The notes beneath the pieces were generated by a model, which was not told the DNA's origin, ran no database searches, and was given only the letters and a program-made list of their open reading frames with translations. From Thermococcus sp. 2319x1 (GTDB lineage: Archaea > Methanobacteriota_B > Thermococci > Thermococcales > Thermococcaceae), in contig NZ_CP012200.1 in assembly GCF_001484685.1 (NCBI RefSeq), positions 862,321-926,320 of the forward strand: a DNA stretch of 64,000 bases, written 5' to 3'. The position numbers were made by a program, and so were the translations under genes. Shown piece after piece: positions 43,759 to 53,676 of the stretch (position 1 is the first letter of the stretch; every line of letters starts with the position of its first letter).

Positions 43759-44289
43759 TCACTTCTTTTTCTTCTTGATTCTTATATTCGCGACGTCTCC
43801 AAGTGTTGGCTCGTAGTCCCTTGGGATTGTAACCTTTTCCTGCACGCTCTCCTCTGCTCTCTCAATTAAGGTTATCTTAAAGTATCTTTCGAGCTTCTTC
43901 GCTTCTTCTATGGTCGGCATGTACTCACCATGGGCTATCCTCCTAAGGAGGTTGGTAGAGAGACCCACCTTGTGGGAAAGTTCTTCATAGCTCAAACCGC
44001 TTTTTTGAATCGCTTCTCTAACCCGCTCCGCATAATCCTCAACAATATCCTCCGTGTAAAGCGGTCTTTGCTCCCTTAGGACTGGTTTTGGCTTTGGTTT
44101 TGGCGTGTAGATTCTCCTTGGCTCCCTTCCGGTAGGCATTGGACTCCACGTCCCGGGCTTTTTTCTGCCGTATTTTTGGTAGCATCCATTACAAACCAAG
44201 AGCTCTGCACCCTCTATTTTTATTGTATGCCCCTGTCCTCTAATCTCTGCCCCACAGATTTCACAAATCCTTGGTTTGGCTTTTGCCAT
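43759..44289 (-). CDS. mbf1: Multiprotein bridging factor 1 homologue
   Basis: A 176-residue protein with an N-terminal zinc ribbon (CEICGAEIRGQGH ... CNGCYQKYG), a Lys/Pro-rich linker (YTPKPKPKPVL), and a C-terminal Cro-type helix-turn-helix (VREAIQKSGLSYEELSHKVGLSTNLLRRIAHGEYMPT). Archaeal aMBF1 binds the ribosome's small subunit. ATG 44289 follows GGTGATTT. Confidence 0.92.
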   Translation of the reverse strand: MAKAKPRICEICGAEIRGQGHTIKIEGAELLVCNGCYQKYGRKKPGTWSPMPTGREPRRIYTPKPKPKPVLREQRPLYTEDIVEDYAERVREAIQKSGLSYEELSHKVGLSTNLLRRIAHGEYMPTIEEAKKLERYFKITLIERAEESVQEKVTIPRDYEPTLGDVANIRIKKKKK

Positions 44290-44369
44290 TAAAATCACCT
44301 TCAGCGCTCTCTACTCTGAGTTAAGGATTGGATTTTATAAACCCATCTGATAACCTAACACCGAGGGAC

Positions 44370-44858
44370 ATGGCGGATGAAATCAAAATAGAGAAGCTAA
44401 AGAAAATGGATCAAGAGATCCTCGAGACCCTTGTCGGGATCTACATGAGGGGCTATGAGGGCATGAGAGAATATGGAGGAGAGGGAGAGAGCTATGCTAA
44501 AAGGTATCTTAGATGGTGCTGGAGCAAAGCCAGCGAGGGATTTTTCGTGGCAAAAGATGGTGACAGAATAGTTGGATTTATCGTGTGCGACAACGACTGG
44601 CACAGCGGATATGAGGATAGAGTGGTAGGAGCTATACACGAGTTTGTGGTTGATAAGGGCTACCAGGGAAAAAGCGTTGGCAAGAAGCTTATGGAAAAAT
44701 GTTTGGAGTATTTGAGCAAATATAACGACAGAATAGAGCTATGGGTTGGGGAGAAAAATACCAAGGCAATTGAATTCTACAAAAAGCTCGGCTTCAAAAT
44801 AGCGGAAAAGAGCGGCATATGGATAAGAATGATAAAAGACCTAAAAGAGAAAAAGTAG
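44370..44858 (+). CDS. GNAT-family N-acetyltransferase
   Basis: A 162-residue GNAT protein with GFFVAKDGDRIVGFIVCD, IHEFVVDKGYQGKSVGKKLMEKCLEYL (acetyl-CoA loop) and NTKAIEFYKKLGFKI. The TATA box at 44332-44341 (TTTTATAAAC) favours ATG 44370 over an earlier in-frame ATG. It is divergent from MBF1. It ends base to base with the DUF35 gene on the other strand. Confidence 0.82.
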   Translation: MADEIKIEKLKKMDQEILETLVGIYMRGYEGMREYGGEGESYAKRYLRWCWSKASEGFFVAKDGDRIVGFIVCDNDWHSGYEDRVVGAIHEFVVDKGYQGKSVGKKLMEKCLEYLSKYNDRIELWVGEKNTKAIEFYKKLGFKIAEKSGIWIRMIKDLKEKK

Positions 44859-45266
44859 TCATTTTATTGGCGGCCTAAACTTGTAGCCGTAGAGGATTAT
44901 TCCGTCCTCTTCGAACTCCCTGACCTTTCTCGTGACCATCTCCACTTCCATGCCAAAGTCTATTTCCTCTGGCTCCACATCTGTGAGCTGAGCCAAAACC
45001 ACCGGTCCCTCTTCGAGCTCGACCAGTGCTATGGGGTATGGCTTGTAGTATTCGTAACCGCTTGGTGGGTTTCTCACTATAGTCCAGCTTATCACTTTGC
45101 CCTTTCCGCTGAACTGGAACTCCTCTATCTCTTGACTTCCACATTCAGGGCAAACGGGTCTCTTCGGGAAGTGAACGTGACCGCAGCTCTTACATTTGCC
45201 TCCAATGAGGCGGTACTTCTCTTTAAAGTGCCTCCAATACCTAGAAACTTGCATTGGTCTCCCCAT
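44859..45266 (-). CDS. DUF35 OB-fold zinc protein, bridge of thiolase and HMG-CoA synthase
   Basis: A 135-residue protein: a rubredoxin-like zinc ribbon (CKSCGHVHFPKRPVCPECG) and an OB-fold (GKGKVISWTIVRNPPSGYEY). In archaea such proteins hold thiolase and HMG-CoA synthase in one complex that passes acetoacetyl-CoA along. The gene order thiolase, DUF35 behind HMG-CoA synthase fits. ATG 45266 follows GGAGGGTG. Confidence 0.88.
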   Translation of the reverse strand: MGRPMQVSRYWRHFKEKYRLIGGKCKSCGHVHFPKRPVCPECGSQEIEEFQFSGKGKVISWTIVRNPPSGYEYYKPYPIALVELEEGPVVLAQLTDVEPEEIDFGMEVEMVTRKVREFEEDGIILYGYKFRPPIK

Positions 45267-45268
45267 CT

Positions 45269-46426
45269 TCACACCCTCCTCAATATGGTTACGGTTATGT
45301 TTGAACCCGTTCCACCTATGTTTTGGGTCAACCCGATCTCTGCATCAGGTACTTGGTTTGGAGCTTCACCCCTAAGCTGCCACACTGCCTCTACGGTTTG
45401 ATAAACACCAGTTGCTCCCACAGGATGTCCCCTCGCTTTTAATCCGCCGAGTGTTTGAATTGGATAGTCACCATCTATTGCTATCTGTCCTTCCTTCGCA
45501 AGCATGGCACCTTTTCCTCTCTCAGTAACGCCTATTGACTCCAAACTTAAAGCCGCCATTACCGTAAAGGCGTCGTGAATTTCAAAGAAGTCTATGTCTT
45601 TAACCTCAATACCGGCCATCTTATATGCCCTTTCTGCAGCAACCTTTGCCGCTCTGAGGAACAAGAACTCCTTTCTGTGTGAGAGGTTTATTGTGTCAAT
45701 TGCCCTCCCCATTCCCGCAACTTCGACCATCCTTGCTTTATCTACGAACTCCTTAGCCTTCTCCTCGGTGGTTATTATCACGGCAGCGGCTCCGTCAGCT
45801 ATTGGGGAGGCATCAAAGAGCTTTAATGGGTCGGCTACATAAGGGCTCTTCATAACGGTTTCAACTGTTATCGGCTTTTTGAACATTGCATAGGGGTTTT
45901 TGGCACCATTTGCGTGAGCGTTAACTGCAAAAAGAGCCAAATCTTCTTCAGTGTAGCCGTATTCCTTCATGTAGAGCCTCATAACGAGGGCGTTTAAGGC
46001 GACAAAGCTCACCCCATGGAAGAGCTCCCACTCTGCATCCGCGGCATAGGCAAGATATCTCGTAGCGTCGCTTGGCCAGGCATCGGTCATCTTTTCAACG
46101 CCTACAACGGCAACAACATCTTCAAGACCGCTCATGACGGCTTTTACTCCCTCTTGGACTGCAGCTCCACCGCTTGCACACGCTGCCTCAACTTTAACCG
46201 CTGGAACGTTGCCAAGGCCAGCCCAGTCCGCTATTAGTGCACCAAGGTTTTCCTGTTCAACGAATGAACCAGAGGCCATGTTGCCAACATAAAGTGAATC
46301 CACCTTATCAACGCCCGCATCTTCCATGGCATTGAGTAAAGCTTCAACGGCTAAATCTCTAAGGGCAAGCTTCCAGTGCTCTCCAACCGGAGTCAATCCC
46401 ACACCAATAATCACTGGCTTCCTCAT
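45269..46426 (-). CDS. Acetyl-CoA acetyltransferase (archaeal thiolase)
   Basis: A 385-residue thiolase-fold enzyme joining two acetyl-CoA. The nucleophile is Cys83 in VEAACASGGAAV; IHDAFTV and GGLKARGHPVGATGVYQ hold the other catalytic residues. This is the first step of the mevalonate route to archaeal membrane lipids. ATG 46426 has GAGGTGG ahead of it. Confidence 0.9.
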   Translation of the reverse strand: MRKPVIIGVGLTPVGEHWKLALRDLAVEALLNAMEDAGVDKVDSLYVGNMASGSFVEQENLGALIADWAGLGNVPAVKVEAACASGGAAVQEGVKAVMSGLEDVVAVVGVEKMTDAWPSDATRYLAYAADAEWELFHGVSFVALNALVMRLYMKEYGYTEEDLALFAVNAHANGAKNPYAMFKKPITVETVMKSPYVADPLKLFDASPIADGAAAVIITTEEKAKEFVDKARMVEVAGMGRAIDTINLSHRKEFLFLRAAKVAAERAYKMAGIEVKDIDFFEIHDAFTVMAALSLESIGVTERGKGAMLAKEGQIAIDGDYPIQTLGGLKARGHPVGATGVYQTVEAVWQLRGEAPNQVPDAEIGLTQNIGGTGSNITVTILRRV

Positions 46427-46436
46427 TTTGACCACC

Positions 46437-47489
46437 TCACAAGATGTACTTACCTCTGTGCTTTGCATATAAGGCGTAATCGATGTATTTCTTCCTGTTT
46501 ACGTAATCCATAGTCTTTGGTGCCAGATCTCTCTTTTCTTCAATTGCATCCTGCACCACTAAGCTGAACGCATCGCTACCCGCACCGCTTCCAAAGCTTA
46601 CCCAGAGAATCCTCTCTCCCGGCTTCGCTATGTCCAAAACAGCTGAAATGCCAACTAAAGTAGCACCGCTGTATGTGTTTCCTATTATTCCACTCAACAA
46701 TCCCGGAAGGACTTTTTCTTTGGGGATTCCAAGAATCTTTGCGGCTGTGAGCGGGAACTTAACGTTTGGCTGGTGGAAGACAGCGTAGTCAAAATCGCTT
46801 GGCGAATAGCCCAGCTCTTCCATTAAGCCCTTTGCGGCGCTTATTATCTGGTGGAAGTAAGCAGGCTCTCCGGTAAATCTATTCCCATGCCTCGGATAGT
46901 GTTCATGCTGTCTCCTCCAGAAATCTGGAGTGTCCGTTACGTAGGAATAGCTCCCCTCAAAATAGGCAACCGTCTCAGGGCTCTTCTCACCAACGATATA
47001 AGCGGCTCCTCCAGCGGAGGCCGTAAATTCCAAATGATCACCGGGCCTTCCCTGAGAAGTGTCGGCACCAATTGCCATTGCATATTTTGCCATTCCACTC
47101 CCAACAAAGCCAATAGCTGCTTGTAAGGCTTCGGTTCCAGCTTTACATGCGAATTCAAAGTCTGCAGCATCTAAATCCGGAGTTGCTCCAATTGCCTCGG
47201 CAATAACGGTTGCAGAAGGCTTAACAGCATAGGGCTTGGATTCGGTTCCAAACCACAGTGCCCTAATTTCTCTTGGGTCTATTTGAGCTCTTTTAAGGGC
47301 ATTTCTTGCCGCTTCAATTCCTATTGTTATGGCATCTTCATCCAAATTGTTTACGGACTTTTCCTGGATGGGGAAGTCGCTTACTCCCCAAACCCTTCCG
47401 ATCTCCTCGTTTTTAATTCTATACATCGGTATATAGGCACCATAACCAACAATTCCGACGTCCTTTATTGGCTTCAGCAGTCTTCTCAT
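46437..47489 (-). CDS. Hydroxymethylglutaryl-CoA synthase
   Basis: A 350-residue enzyme condensing acetoacetyl-CoA with acetyl-CoA. Cys115 in [12 protein letters not shown] is the nucleophile; FHQPNVKFP carries the conserved His and [11 protein letters not shown] is typical. AAAGGTGATG precedes ATG 47489. It is first of the three-gene mevalonate operon. Confidence 0.93.
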   Translation of the reverse strand: MRRLLKPIKDVGIVGYGAYIPMYRIKNEEIGRVWGVSDFPIQEKSVNNLDEDAITIGIEAARNALKRAQIDPREIRALWFGTESKPYAVKPSATVIAEAIGATPDLDAADFEFACKAGTEALQAAIGFVGSGMAKYAMAIGADTSQGRPGDHLEFTASAGGAAYIVGEKSPETVAYFEGSYSYVTDTPDFWRRQHEHYPRHGNRFTGEPAYFHQIISAAKGLMEELGYSPSDFDYAVFHQPNVKFPLTAAKILGIPKEKVLPGLLSGIIGNTYSGATLVGISAVLDIAKPGERILWVSFGSGAGSDAFSLVVQDAIEEKRDLAPKTMDYVNRKKYIDYALYAKHRGKYIL

Positions 47490-47548
47490 TCTTCATCACC
47501 TTTCCAGGAGATTAGCTTAAATGTGTCCTCTCGAAGGTTAAGGATGTA

Positions 47549-47560
47549 CGTTATAAAAGC
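47549..47560 (-). promoter_or_regulatory. Promoter of the HMG-CoA synthase operon
   Basis: GGCTTTTATAAC on the minus strand, about 65 bases before the start codon, giving a leader of roughly 40 bases. Confidence 0.5.
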
Positions 47561-47636
47561 CTTTCGGTAAATGTGTAATGTTTTTTCGACAATTAGCGAT
47601 AAAACAATGCCCCGGAGTAGGTTTAAAAGCTCAACT

Positions 47637-47645
47637 CTTTTATAC
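47637..47645 (+). promoter_or_regulatory. Promoter of the nop5-fibrillarin operon
   Basis: CTTTTATAC, about 25 bases ahead of the expected start site near 47665 and an AAAAGGTGATG ribosome site. Confidence 0.5.
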
Positions 47646-47677
47646 TTCTTCAACAAAGAATAGAAAAGGTGATGCTC

Positions 47678-48922
47678 ATGAAAGCATACATAAGCGAAAA
47701 TGTGCAGGGGATTTATGCCTTTGATGAAGAGGGCAACCTAATAGGAAAAAAAATCTTCACAGAAAAGCCGGAGATTGCACTGGATAGGCTCCTAAAGGGG
47801 GAGGTTACAGAAGACCTTGTTGCTCTCCTAAAAGAACTAAGAGATAGAGGATACTCAAGCTTTGTGCTTGAACATCCAGAATTAAGCAGAAATATTAGAG
47901 AGCTTGGTTTTGAAGCTGAGTTTGAATTCCCCAACTTAGCCGGGGAAAGGCTCAGAGAGAACCCGGAGGAGTTTTTGGGAAAAGAATGGTTCGAGAGATA
48001 CTTCACTGTGGGGGTGGCCTTAACCAGAATTAGAATACAGGAGCAGAGCGGTGCAAGGGATAAAATGATAATTCAGGCTATAGAAGCGCTAGATGACATT
48101 GACAAGGTCATAAACCTCCTCGTCTCTAGGTTAAGGGAGTGGTACTCGCTTCACTTCCCGGAGCTTGATGAACTTTTGCCTAAGCACCCCCAGTATGTGG
48201 CCTTTGTTAAGAACATTGGACACAGGGAGAACATCACAAAAGAGAACCTAGAATCCCTTGAACTTGGTGAAAACAAGACAGCAAAGATTCTCGAAGCAAA
48301 GGAGATGACTATGGGGGCATGGATGGATGAGAAGGACATTAGGGTTATCCAAGACTTAGCAAAGAAAATTGACGATTTGTACAAGCTGAGAAGCGAGATT
48401 GAAGATTACATAGACAAGGCAATGGACGACGTTGCTCCAAACTTAAAAGCCTTGGTGGGGGCAAAATTAGCTGCAAGGTTGATAAGCCTCGCTGGAGGAC
48501 TGAAAGAGTTAGCAATGATGCCTGCCTCAACGATTCAAGTTCTCGGTGCAGAGAAAGCCCTCTTCAGGCACTTAAGGAGCGGTGCAAAGCCGCCAAAGCA
48601 CGGGGTAATCTACCAGTATCCAGCTATTAACAAGTCCCCATGGTGGCAGAGGGGTAAAATCGCAAGGGCTTTGGCTGGAAAACTTGCAATAGCTGCTAGA
48701 GTGGACTATTTCTCCGGTGAATACATAGCTGAGGAGCTCAAGAAGGAGATTGAGGCAAGGATCAAGGAGATCAAGGAGAAATACCCCAACCCACCAAAGC
48801 GCAAGGAGAAACCAAAGAAGGAGAAGAAAAAGAAGATGTTCAAAAAGAAGGAAAAAGAGAAGAAATTCGAAGGGAAAGAGAAAGAAAAGAAAAAGAAACA
48901 CAAAGAGAAGGGTAGGAGGTGA
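47678..48922 (+). CDS. nop5: Nop5/Nop56/Nop58-family box C/D RNP protein
   Basis: A 414-residue core protein of the box C/D small RNP that guides 2'-O-methylation. An N-terminal fibrillarin-binding domain, a coiled coil (EALDDIDKVINLLVSRLREWY ... LYKLRSEIEDYIDKAM) and the Nop domain (LVGAKLAARLISLAGGLKELAMMPASTIQVLGAEKALFRHL) are in the usual order. The last 50 residues are almost all Lys and Glu. I chose ATG 47678 for the spacing from AAAAGGTG; ATG 47672 is close. Confidence 0.94.
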   Translation: MKAYISENVQGIYAFDEEGNLIGKKIFTEKPEIALDRLLKGEVTEDLVALLKELRDRGYSSFVLEHPELSRNIRELGFEAEFEFPNLAGERLRENPEEFLGKEWFERYFTVGVALTRIRIQEQSGARDKMIIQAIEALDDIDKVINLLVSRLREWYSLHFPELDELLPKHPQYVAFVKNIGHRENITKENLESLELGENKTAKILEAKEMTMGAWMDEKDIRVIQDLAKKIDDLYKLRSEIEDYIDKAMDDVAPNLKALVGAKLAARLISLAGGLKELAMMPASTIQVLGAEKALFRHLRSGAKPPKHGVIYQYPAINKSPWWQRGKIARALAGKLAIAARVDYFSGEYIAEELKKEIEARIKEIKEKYPNPPKRKEKPKKEKKKKMFKKKEKEKKFEGKEKEKKKKHKEKGRR

Positions 48923-48927
48923 GATGA

Positions 48928-49608
48928 ATGAACGTTAGGAAGCACAAATTCCCCGGCGTTTACATCGTCATCGACGATGATGGGAGCGAGAAGATAGCGA
49001 CCAAGAACTTGGTACCCGGGCAGAGGGTTTACGGGGAGAGAGTTATCAAGTGGGAAGGAGAGGAGTACAGAATATGGAATCCAAACAGGTCAAAGCTTGG
49101 CGCTGCAATCCTTAATGGACTTAAGAACTTTCCAATAAAGCCCGGAACCAACGTATTATACCTCGGAATAGCAAGCGGTACAACAGCTTCACACGTAAGC
49201 GACATCGTTGGCTGGGAAGGAAAAATATTTGGTATCGAGTTTTCACCAAGAGTCCTCAGAGAGCTAGTTCCCCTCGTGGAGGAGAGAAGAAACATAGTGC
49301 CTATTTTGGGCGATGCAACAAAGCCCGAAGAATACAGGGCTTTGGTGACAAAAGTAGATGTAATCTTTGAGGACGTTGCCCAGCCCACGCAGGCCAAAAT
49401 ACTCATAGACAACGCAAGAGCCTACCTTAAGAGCGGCGGCTATGGAATGATTGCCATCAAGAGCAGAAGCATTGACGTCACGAAGGAGCCGGAAGAGGTG
49501 TTCAGAGAAGTAGAGAAGGAACTCGGCGAATACTTTGAGGTTGTGGAGAGAATCTCTTTAGAGCCATACGAGAAGGACCACGCACTGATAGTCGTGAGAA
49601 AGCCTTAA
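48928..49608 (+). CDS. flpA: Fibrillarin-like rRNA/tRNA 2'-O-methyltransferase
   Basis: A 226-residue SAM-dependent methyltransferase of the [25 protein letters not shown] is the SAM loop; [29 protein letters not shown] and the catalytic [13 protein letters not shown] are diagnostic. It lies 5 bases after nop5 with GGAGGTGAG upstream. Confidence 0.95.
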   Translation: MNVRKHKFPGVYIVIDDDGSEKIATKNLVPGQRVYGERVIKWEGEEYRIWNPNRSKLGAAILNGLKNFPIKPGTNVLYLGIASGTTASHVSDIVGWEGKIFGIEFSPRVLRELVPLVEERRNIVPILGDATKPEEYRALVTKVDVIFEDVAQPTQAKILIDNARAYLKSGGYGMIAIKSRSIDVTKEPEEVFREVEKELGEYFEVVERISLEPYEKDHALIVVRKP

Positions 49609-49659
49609 GCTTTTCTTCAAAATTTTTCAACGTTTTTCAAAATTTTAAAAAGAAAAGAA
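49609..49659. terminator. Shared T-rich termination region, fibrillarin and enolase
   Basis: Between the two convergent genes lie runs of T on both strands (TTTTTCAACGTTTTTC on plus; TTCTTTTCTTTTT on minus), as at archaeal termination sites. Confidence 0.45.
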
Positions 49660-50952
49660 TCAAAGCAGCGGGTTCCTAAACTTCTTGCCCGGGTAATAGG
49701 CAATTCCTTCAAGCTCTTCTTCAATTCTTAAGAGCTGGTTGTACTTGGCGTTTCTATCACTCCTTGCTGGAGCACCGGTCTTAATCTGGCCCGCATTGAG
49801 GGCAACGGCTATGTCGGCAATTGTTGAATCTTCCGTTTCACCGGAGCGGTGGGACACAACGACTCCATAACCCGCTCTAAAGGCAAGGTAAGCGGCATCA
49901 ATAGCTTCGCTGAGCGTTCCAATCTGGTTTACCTTGAGTAGCAGAGCGTTTCCAGCTCCCATTTCAATACCCTTCTTGAGCCTCTTGACGTTTGTAACGA
50001 AGATGTCATCTCCAACGAGCTGGACTTTCTTTCCAAGCTCCTTTGTAACCATTGCAAAGCCCTCAAAGTCCTCCTCTTGGACTGGGTCTTCTATTGAGAC
50101 TATTGGATAGGTGGAGATGAGCTCCTTGTAGAGGTCGATAAGCTCTTCTCTCGTATACTCCTTGCCCCCAACGACATAAACGTTCCTCTCTTCCTCGTAG
50201 AACTCACTTGATGCAACATCAAGGGCAAAGGCTATTTCATCCCCAACCTTGTAACCGCTCTCTTCAATTGCCTTTACGAGGGCATCCAGTGGCTCGGTTA
50301 CTTCCTTCATCGGTGGTGCAAAGCCACCTTCATCACCAACGTTAACTGCTAACTTGCCGTATTTCTCCATGAGAATCTTCTTCAAAGTATGATACGTCTC
50401 GCTCACCATTTGAATGGCTTCTCTAAAGCTCTTCGCGCCAACTGGCATAATCATGAACTCCTGAAAGTCCAGATCGTTACCCGCATGTGCGCCTCCGTTG
50501 ATAACGTTGCTCATCGGAACAGGCAAAACATAAGCGTTTACTCCCCCAAGGTAGCGGTAGAGGGGCATTCCAAGGCTATTGGCTGCAGCTTTTGCAACGG
50601 CTAAAGATACACCAAGAATAGCGTTTGCACCAAGGTTGCTCTTGTTCTCTGTGCCGTCAAGCTCAAGCATGAGCATATCTATGTCCCTCTGAAGCGTAAC
50701 GTCCATGCCAATTAACTCGGGAGCGATTATCTTGTTAACGTTCTCAACGGCCCTCTTAACGCCCTTTCCGTGATATCTCTTCCCACCGTCTCTGAGCTCT
50801 AAGGCCTCGTGAATTCCCGTTGAGGCACCGCTTGGCACTGCCGCCCTTCCCATTGCAACTGGGGTGTATACATCAACCTCAATTGTCGGGTTTCCTCTTG
50901 AGTCCAAAATTTCCCTTGCCACTATTCCGGTAATTTCGAGGGGGTTTTCCAT
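49660..50952 (-). CDS. eno: Enolase
   Basis: A 430-residue glycolytic and gluconeogenic enzyme converting 2-phosphoglycerate to phosphoenolpyruvate. [65 protein letters not shown] and [11 protein letters not shown] are the standard motifs with magnesium ligands and the catalytic Lys. ATG 50952 follows GAGGTGAAAG. Its promoter region holds a TGM-like operator. Confidence 0.96.
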   Translation of the reverse strand: MENPLEITGIVAREILDSRGNPTIEVDVYTPVAMGRAAVPSGASTGIHEALELRDGGKRYHGKGVKRAVENVNKIIAPELIGMDVTLQRDIDMLMLELDGTENKSNLGANAILGVSLAVAKAAANSLGMPLYRYLGGVNAYVLPVPMSNVINGGAHAGNDLDFQEFMIMPVGAKSFREAIQMVSETYHTLKKILMEKYGKLAVNVGDEGGFAPPMKEVTEPLDALVKAIEESGYKVGDEIAFALDVASSEFYEEERNVYVVGGKEYTREELIDLYKELISTYPIVSIEDPVQEEDFEGFAMVTKELGKKVQLVGDDIFVTNVKRLKKGIEMGAGNALLLKVNQIGTLSEAIDAAYLAFRAGYGVVVSHRSGETEDSTIADIAVALNAGQIKTGAPARSDRNAKYNQLLRIEEELEGIAYYPGKKFRNPLL

Positions 50953-50955
50953 TGC

Positions 50956-50972
50956 TTTCACCTCGGGTGATA
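50956..50972 (-). promoter_or_regulatory. TGM-like operator before enolase
   Basis: On the minus strand TATCACCCGAGGTGAAA matches TATCAC-N5-GTGATA, the glycolytic operator of Tgr/TrmBL1 in Thermococcales, in all but one base. It lies downstream of a TATA box (CTTTAAAG, 50985-50993), where the repressor would block. The right half overlaps the ribosome site GGTGA, so part of the match could be chance. Confidence 0.5.
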
Positions 50973-50992
50973 TTTGAGGTTCCTCTTTAAAG

Positions 50993-51122
50993 CTTTTTCA
51001 CATGGGTTTGATTGTGAATTTTGGGAACCCTTAGAACACTCATTTTCCTGGGAGGAATTGAAACTAAGAACAGCATGGCATTTTATTTTGGAGAACTCTA
51101 CCAAGTGAAAAGCAGAAAACAA
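50993..51122. other. Short spacer upstream of enolase
   Basis: AT-rich, no reading frame of note. It holds the end of the DUF257 transcript on the minus strand. Confidence 0.3.
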
Positions 51123-51806
51123 CTAATGTTTAACAAGCTTGAAGAAATCTTCACCCGACAAAGAAATTTCTGAACCCACGATGCTGAGATTTGGGGATTT
51201 AACGATTCTGAACTTGTAAATCTCTTTATGCAGCTCCCATGTAAAAACGCTAGTAACGCTTTCCTCAAGAAGACCAAGAATTTCCGGGAATCTTTCTTCT
51301 AAGGTCTCTCGATTTATAAAGTACACTGCAAAACGGGTTTCGGTTCCTACAAAACTTTCAATGTTGCGGACAAGTCTCATAGCATCTTGAAAATCAAGGG
51401 ATGCAAAAAGCTTGTGAATACCCAAAACTGGATTGCAAACGGGTTTCTTTGGAACAACTTTCTCGTAAACTTCTTTATATACAGAAAAGTCTAAGGAGTA
51501 CCTTCTAATTTCAACTTTTCCCAGAACTTTTCCAACATCCTTATTTCCGCCAATTTTTATAACAGATACTTTCAATAAGTCCTCAGTTGGAAGTCCTGTG
51601 ATCTTGAGCCTCTTTATATATTCTGAAAAAGTGTCGGCGATGTCATCAATTATAACTGGGATATCCCTTTTCAAGCATCCATTTACCATAAGATAAAACA
51701 AGAGTTCGGGTGATGAGACGGAGGTATACTCAACTAATGCAGTTTCTCCGGGTTTGATTCCAAGCAATATTGAATCCAACGTTAGCTCTCTCTCACCTTT
51801 ATCCAT
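51123..51806 (-). CDS. DUF257 protein (degenerate KaiC/RecA-like)
   Basis: A 227-residue protein: LDSILLGIKPGETALVEYTS, where RecA-like folds carry a P-loop, has no Walker A lysine. SVIKIGGNKDVGKVLGKV and VYFINRETLEERFPEIL match the frameshifted paralogue at 32675-33350. The function is unknown. A GGGGG site precedes ATG 51806 and a TATA box TTTTATAG lies near 51840. Confidence 0.75.
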   Translation of the reverse strand: MDKGERELTLDSILLGIKPGETALVEYTSVSSPELLFYLMVNGCLKRDIPVIIDDIADTFSEYIKRLKITGLPTEDLLKVSVIKIGGNKDVGKVLGKVEIRRYSLDFSVYKEVYEKVVPKKPVCNPVLGIHKLFASLDFQDAMRLVRNIESFVGTETRFAVYFINRETLEERFPEILGLLEESVTSVFTWELHKEIYKFRIVKSPNLSIVGSEISLSGEDFFKLVKH

Positions 51807-51902
51807 ATAACCCCCTTTTTTTTCTTGGAATACAGACTATAAAACATTTTCGTTTATGAGGGTAGTGCTGCATCAACTCGAAATTAAGGGAAAAGAAAGA
51901 GC

Positions 51903-53352
51903 TTAAGAAAGCTCAAAAGCCCTTTCAAATTCCCTGTCCACAGGTTCTGGAGAAGTCAAAAGGCTGACAAGCACCATGACAACTGCTGAGACGAGTGCAC
52001 CACTGACGTAAATGTACTCCCAGTAGCTGAAGCTCACTATCCCGGTTATTCCAACAACTGCCGTTAATGAACCCGCTATCATTCCAAGTAAAGCCCCTTC
52101 CCTTGTAGCCCTCTTCCAGTAGATTCCAAGTATCAGCGGAACGAAGACTCCCGAAGTGTAGATGTCGTAGGAGTATATGAGGAGCTCAACTATGCCTTGA
52201 ACCGCAAGCGCCGCCACAAGCGCCAAAAGGCCTATGATTATCGTAGTCACTATTGAAAGTTTTAGCAACTTTTTATCCTCCGCTTCCGGATCTATAAAGC
52301 TCTGGTAAAAGTCCTTGACCACGTGGGAGGTTGCTGCTGATAATAGAGAATCAGCAGTGCTCATTACCGCCGCAAGAATTGCGGCCACGAATATTGCTCC
52401 CACCCCACTTCCAAACACCGTAATTACCAATTTTGGCACTGCAGTCTTTGGTGAATCGACTATCGCCTGAGGATCGTTCGAAAGGGCCAGTGCAAGCATC
52501 CCTGCGAGGGCTGGAAGAAATGACAATAGCATTAGCAGTATTCCACTGTAAATTGCCCCCATTCTTGCGGTTTTCTCGTCCTTTGATGCAAAGAGCCTCT
52601 GATAGAAGTCTTGCCCTATTAGAGTATACATAACCGTCGCTGCCAATGTCAGGGTAAACAGCGAGAACCCTAGAGACATGAAGTTAAAATACTCTCCGCT
52701 CGCTTGGGGCAGGTTAGGAATTGACGAGAGAGCCCCTCTTAGCCCTTCAAGCCCTCCCACTTTGCTCAGTCCAAGCACCACTGCAACCAAAACGCCAATG
52801 CTTCCGAGTATTATTTGAACAAAATCCGTCAATGCAACCGCCCACAGCCCTGAGAAGGCAGTGTAAGCTATGAAGATTAAGGTGGCAAATACCGCTCCAG
52901 CAGTTCCCGGCAATCCTATAGCTTCAAAGACAGCCGATGCTGCCCATACTTGTGCTCCGAGTATGCCTACGAGAGCTAAAAGCGATAGCGTTGCTGCCAA
53001 AAGTCTTATTGCCTTACTCTTATAGCGCATCTCCAAGACATCTGGGACTGTGTACAAGGCCAGAGCACGCATAGGCTTCGCAAGGGTTATACCCAAGAGA
53101 AGAAGCCCCAGACCACAGGCAAAACCGTACCAAATTCCTCCTAACCCGTAGGTGGCTCCCCAGCTAGCGCCTCCTAAGATGAAAGCCACCACCATAGTGA
53201 GTGGCTGCAAGAGTTGCAGTGGTTAGTGCTAACCCAAGCCTTCTCCCGGCCACCAAAAAGTCGGCCGAGGTCTTGATGTATTTCCTGGCATATGCTGAAA
53301 TTCCCAGCATTGCTCCCATGTATAAAACAAGTGTTGTCCAAACTACGCTCAT
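51903..53352 (-). pseudogene. Sodium:solute symporter with one frameshift
   Basis: The N-terminal part, from ATG 53352, reads MSVVWTTLVLYMGAMLGISAYA, YIKTSADFLVAGRRLG and ATLAATHYGGG and then shifts frame at about 53182-53186. The next frame carries on FILGGASWGATYGLGGIWYG through twelve or so helices to 51903. One extra T in GGCTTTCAT explains the break. The protein is an SSS-family (PutP-like) transporter; the core motif VGGRRLG appears here as VAGRRLG. A minus-strand TATA box is seen near 53400. One base may be a sequencing slip, so the gene could be intact in life. Confidence 0.75.
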
Positions 53353-53376
53353 TTTCCTGCACCCTCCTGGAAGCAC

Positions 53377-53676
53377 AAGTCAAAGACCTTTGGAAGTTAT
53401 TTAAAGTTTTTGGAAGAAAAATTGACAAAATGACAGAAGATATCAAAGAATGCCTACCCCCCATAGCCGTCATGCATTTCAAACCCTTGAAATTTGTTGG
53501 CAGAGCATTGGAATATAATTGACAAGATTATGATGCTCTTGATTTAATTACAACATCATCACCCAATATGTGGCATAAGTTCCAAAGCAAAACCGAAAAT
53601 CTTAAATATTTTGCAACGCTTATGTTATCAGGTGTAATGAAGCGAAGGTTATCACTTTTTCTTGGGGGTGAGGGCA
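53377..53676. other. Divergent control region of symporter and archaellum locus
   Basis: About 300 bases, AT-rich. It holds the symporter TATA box on the minus strand (53398-53408) and a plus-strand TATA box CTTAAATATT at about 53599-53608 for the regulator. A 30-codon frame at 53430-53522 has no ribosome site and is not called. Confidence 0.4.

Noticed and set aside
48572-48945. Phe/Leu-rich minus-strand frames at the end of nop5
   Set aside because: They are the reverse of the Lys/Glu-rich tail of Nop5 and not membrane proteins.
53430-53522. A 30-codon frame upstream of the archaellum regulator
   Set aside because: No ribosome site, no promoter at the right distance, and no recognisable sequence.
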